Origin: Flavobacterium sp. ACAM 123
Lineage (GTDB): Bacteria > Bacteroidota > Bacteroidia > Flavobacteriales > Flavobacteriaceae
Assembly: GCF_000264055.1 (NCBI RefSeq)
Contig: NZ_AJXL01000028.1
Location: 4 to 39,500 of the forward strand
Length of the DNA: 39,497 nucleotides
Direction: 5' to 3'
The notes below the pieces were generated by a model that saw only the letters and a program-made list of their open reading frames with translations, made no database searches and had not been told where the DNA came from. Shown piece by piece: positions 38,124 to 39,497 of the stretch (its first letter is position 1; each line of letters starts with the position of its first letter). The position numbers were made by a program, and so were the translations under genes.

Positions 38124-39401
38124 ATGGAAGCACCATTAGCAGAACGAATACGTCCACAGAAATTAGAAGACTATATAAGTCAGTCTCACCTTGTGGGACC
38201 AAACGGCTCTTTGACACAACAAATAGCAAAAGGGATTATCCCTTCTCTAATCTTGTGGGGACCGCCGGGAACGGGTAAAACCACCTTGGCGCAAATAATC
38301 GCTCAGGAATCAAAACGACCTTTTTATATTTTAAGCGCCATCAATTCAGGGGTTAAAGACATCAGGGAAGTCATCGAAAAAGCGAAACAAAGCGGCGGTC
38401 TATTCACCACTAAAAATCTCATTTTATTCATAGATGAAATTCATCGCTTCAGCAAATCACAACAGGACTCCTTATTAGCGGCCGTTGAAAAAGGATGGAT
38501 CACGTTAATAGGAGCCACAACAGAAAACCCCAGTTTTGAAGTTATCCCTGCTTTATTATCCCGTTGTCAAGTTTATGTCTTGAACGCTTTCACAAAGAAT
38601 GATTTAGAGTCCTTATTACAACGCGCTTTGAAAACAGATGTTTTTTTAGCCTCCAAAAATATTGAATTAAGAGAAACAGAGGCGCTATTACGACTTTCTG
38701 GTGGTGATGGGCGTAAACTGTTGAATATTTTTGAACTAGTCGTAAACGCGTCTGCTGATAGCGAAATTATCATTACCAATGACAGGGTTTTTGAACTGGT
38801 GCAACAAAACACCGTTCTATATGACAAAAGTGGCGAACAGCATTATGACATCGTTTCGGCTTTTATAAAATCGATTCGTGGCAGCGACCCAAATGGGGCT
38901 ATTTATTGGCTAGCAAGAATGATTGAAGGCGGAGAAGACGTGAAATTTATAGCCAGACGCATGCTTATTCTATCGAGTGAAGATATTGGAAACGCAAACC
39001 CTACTGCTTTTATAATGGCCAACAATACGTTTCAGGCGGTTACAACAATTGGATATCCTGAAAGCAGAATCATATTAAGCCAATGTGCTATTTATCTTGC
39101 TACCTCTCCTAAAAGCAATGCTTCCTATTTAGCCATTGGCACAGCGCAGCAACTAGTAAAACAAACTGGTGACTTACCCATTCCTATCCATTTACGTAAT
39201 GCGCCTACCAAATTAATGAAAGAATTAGGATATGGCGACGAATATAAATACTCCCATGATTTTGCCAACAATTTTGCCGACCAAGAATTTTTGCCTGATG
39301 AAGTCAAAAATACAGCGTTCTATGTTCCCGGAAACAATTCCAGAGAAAATACGACAAGAGACTTTTTGAAAAACCGTTGGAAAGATAAGTATGGCTATTA
39401 A
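38124..39401 (+). CDS. rarA: Replication-associated recombination protein A (MgsA/WRNIP1 family AAA+ ATPase)
   Basis: Clamp-loader-like ATPase acting at stalled replication forks. It is 425 residues: [25 protein letters not shown], Walker A GPPGTGKT at residues 46-53, Walker B LFIDEIHR near 101-108, sensor 1 [11 protein letters not shown], arginine-finger region ALLSRCQVY, then the family C-terminal domain ([49 protein letters not shown] and [16 protein letters not shown]). The C-terminal tetramerisation domain distinguishes it from RuvB. The gene is complete and appears to have a very short leader. Confidence 0.96.
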   Translation: MEAPLAERIRPQKLEDYISQSHLVGPNGSLTQQIAKGIIPSLILWGPPGTGKTTLAQIIAQESKRPFYILSAINSGVKDIREVIEKAKQSGGLFTTKNLILFIDEIHRFSKSQQDSLLAAVEKGWITLIGATTENPSFEVIPALLSRCQVYVLNAFTKNDLESLLQRALKTDVFLASKNIELRETEALLRLSGGDGRKLLNIFELVVNASADSEIIITNDRVFELVQQNTVLYDKSGEQHYDIVSAFIKSIRGSDPNGAIYWLARMIEGGEDVKFIARRMLILSSEDIGNANPTAFIMANNTFQAVTTIGYPESRIILSQCAIYLATSPKSNASYLAIGTAQQLVKQTGDLPIPIHLRNAPTKLMKELGYGDEYKYSHDFANNFADQEFLPDEVKNTAFYVPGNNSRENTTRDFLKNRWKDKYGY

Positions 39402-39426
39402 AGAACTGTACCAACCCGATTTGGAT

Positions 39427-39450
39427 TAAAACATAAATTCGTTTGGTATT
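39427..39450. repeat. Degenerate intergenic repeat, partial copy C
   Basis: The 15-mer TAAAACATAAATTCG at 39427-39441 is identical to 5039-5053 in copy A. The following bases (TTTGGTAT versus CTGGGTAT) and about 15 preceding bases are also similar. Only the 3' part of the element is recognisable after rarA. The remaining bases to the window end show nothing further. Confidence 0.55.
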
Positions 39451-39497
39451 AGAAAAAAGCAAAGGTCCTATAGAGATGTTCCCTATAAATAAAAGAA

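Overview
The window reads as a chromosomal segment of a Flavobacteriaceae bacterium, most likely Flavobacterium or a close relative. The DNA is AT-rich. Starts are preceded by A-rich leaders rather than Shine-Dalgarno sequences. Several promoters match the Bacteroidetes pattern TTTG-N19/20-TAnnTTTG. Two SusC/SusD pairs are present, and the ribosomal protein cluster has the Bacteroidetes arrangement (no tuf after fusA; secY followed directly by infA and rpmJ). No tRNA, rRNA, CRISPR array, IS element or prophage was seen.

Layout. (1) 1-6240, minus strand: two arginine-deiminase-fold enzymes in tandem (CtlX-like and DDAH-like), citrate synthase, enolase and the small subunit of carbamoyl-phosphate synthase. 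gltA, eno and carA each have a hairpin terminator whose G-U wobbles confirm minus-strand transcription. (2) 6483-23806, minus strand: one continuous translation cluster, rpsL-rpsG-fusA-rpsJ, then rplC through rplQ (S10, spc and alpha blocks including secY, infA, rpmJ and rpoA). It begins at a textbook promoter at 23776-23806, has a second promoter before rplC and ends at a strong terminator after rplQ. Most genes are 2-20 nt apart. The few wider gaps (before rpsG, rplC, rpsH, rpsD and rplQ) hold promoters or foldable leaders, probably autoregulatory. (3) 23993-25703, plus strand: an Omp85-like outer membrane barrel with a TTG start, whose last beta-strand is cut off by an apparent one-base expansion of an A-run. 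(4) 25754-36804, plus strand: two SusC/SusD outer membrane uptake systems separated by rlmB. The two susC genes share a conserved 5' leader. (5) 37088-39401: a rhomboid protease (minus) and rarA (plus), divergently arranged.

Most of the window is conserved housekeeping, and I see no obviously new multi-gene system. The points most worth a second look are the broken C-terminal beta-signal of the Omp85-like gene, the structured leaders before rpsD, rpsH and rplQ, a degenerate intergenic repeat present three times, the deiminase pair, and the matching susC leaders. Promoters, leaders and terminators were identified by eye, not by folding or alignment software.
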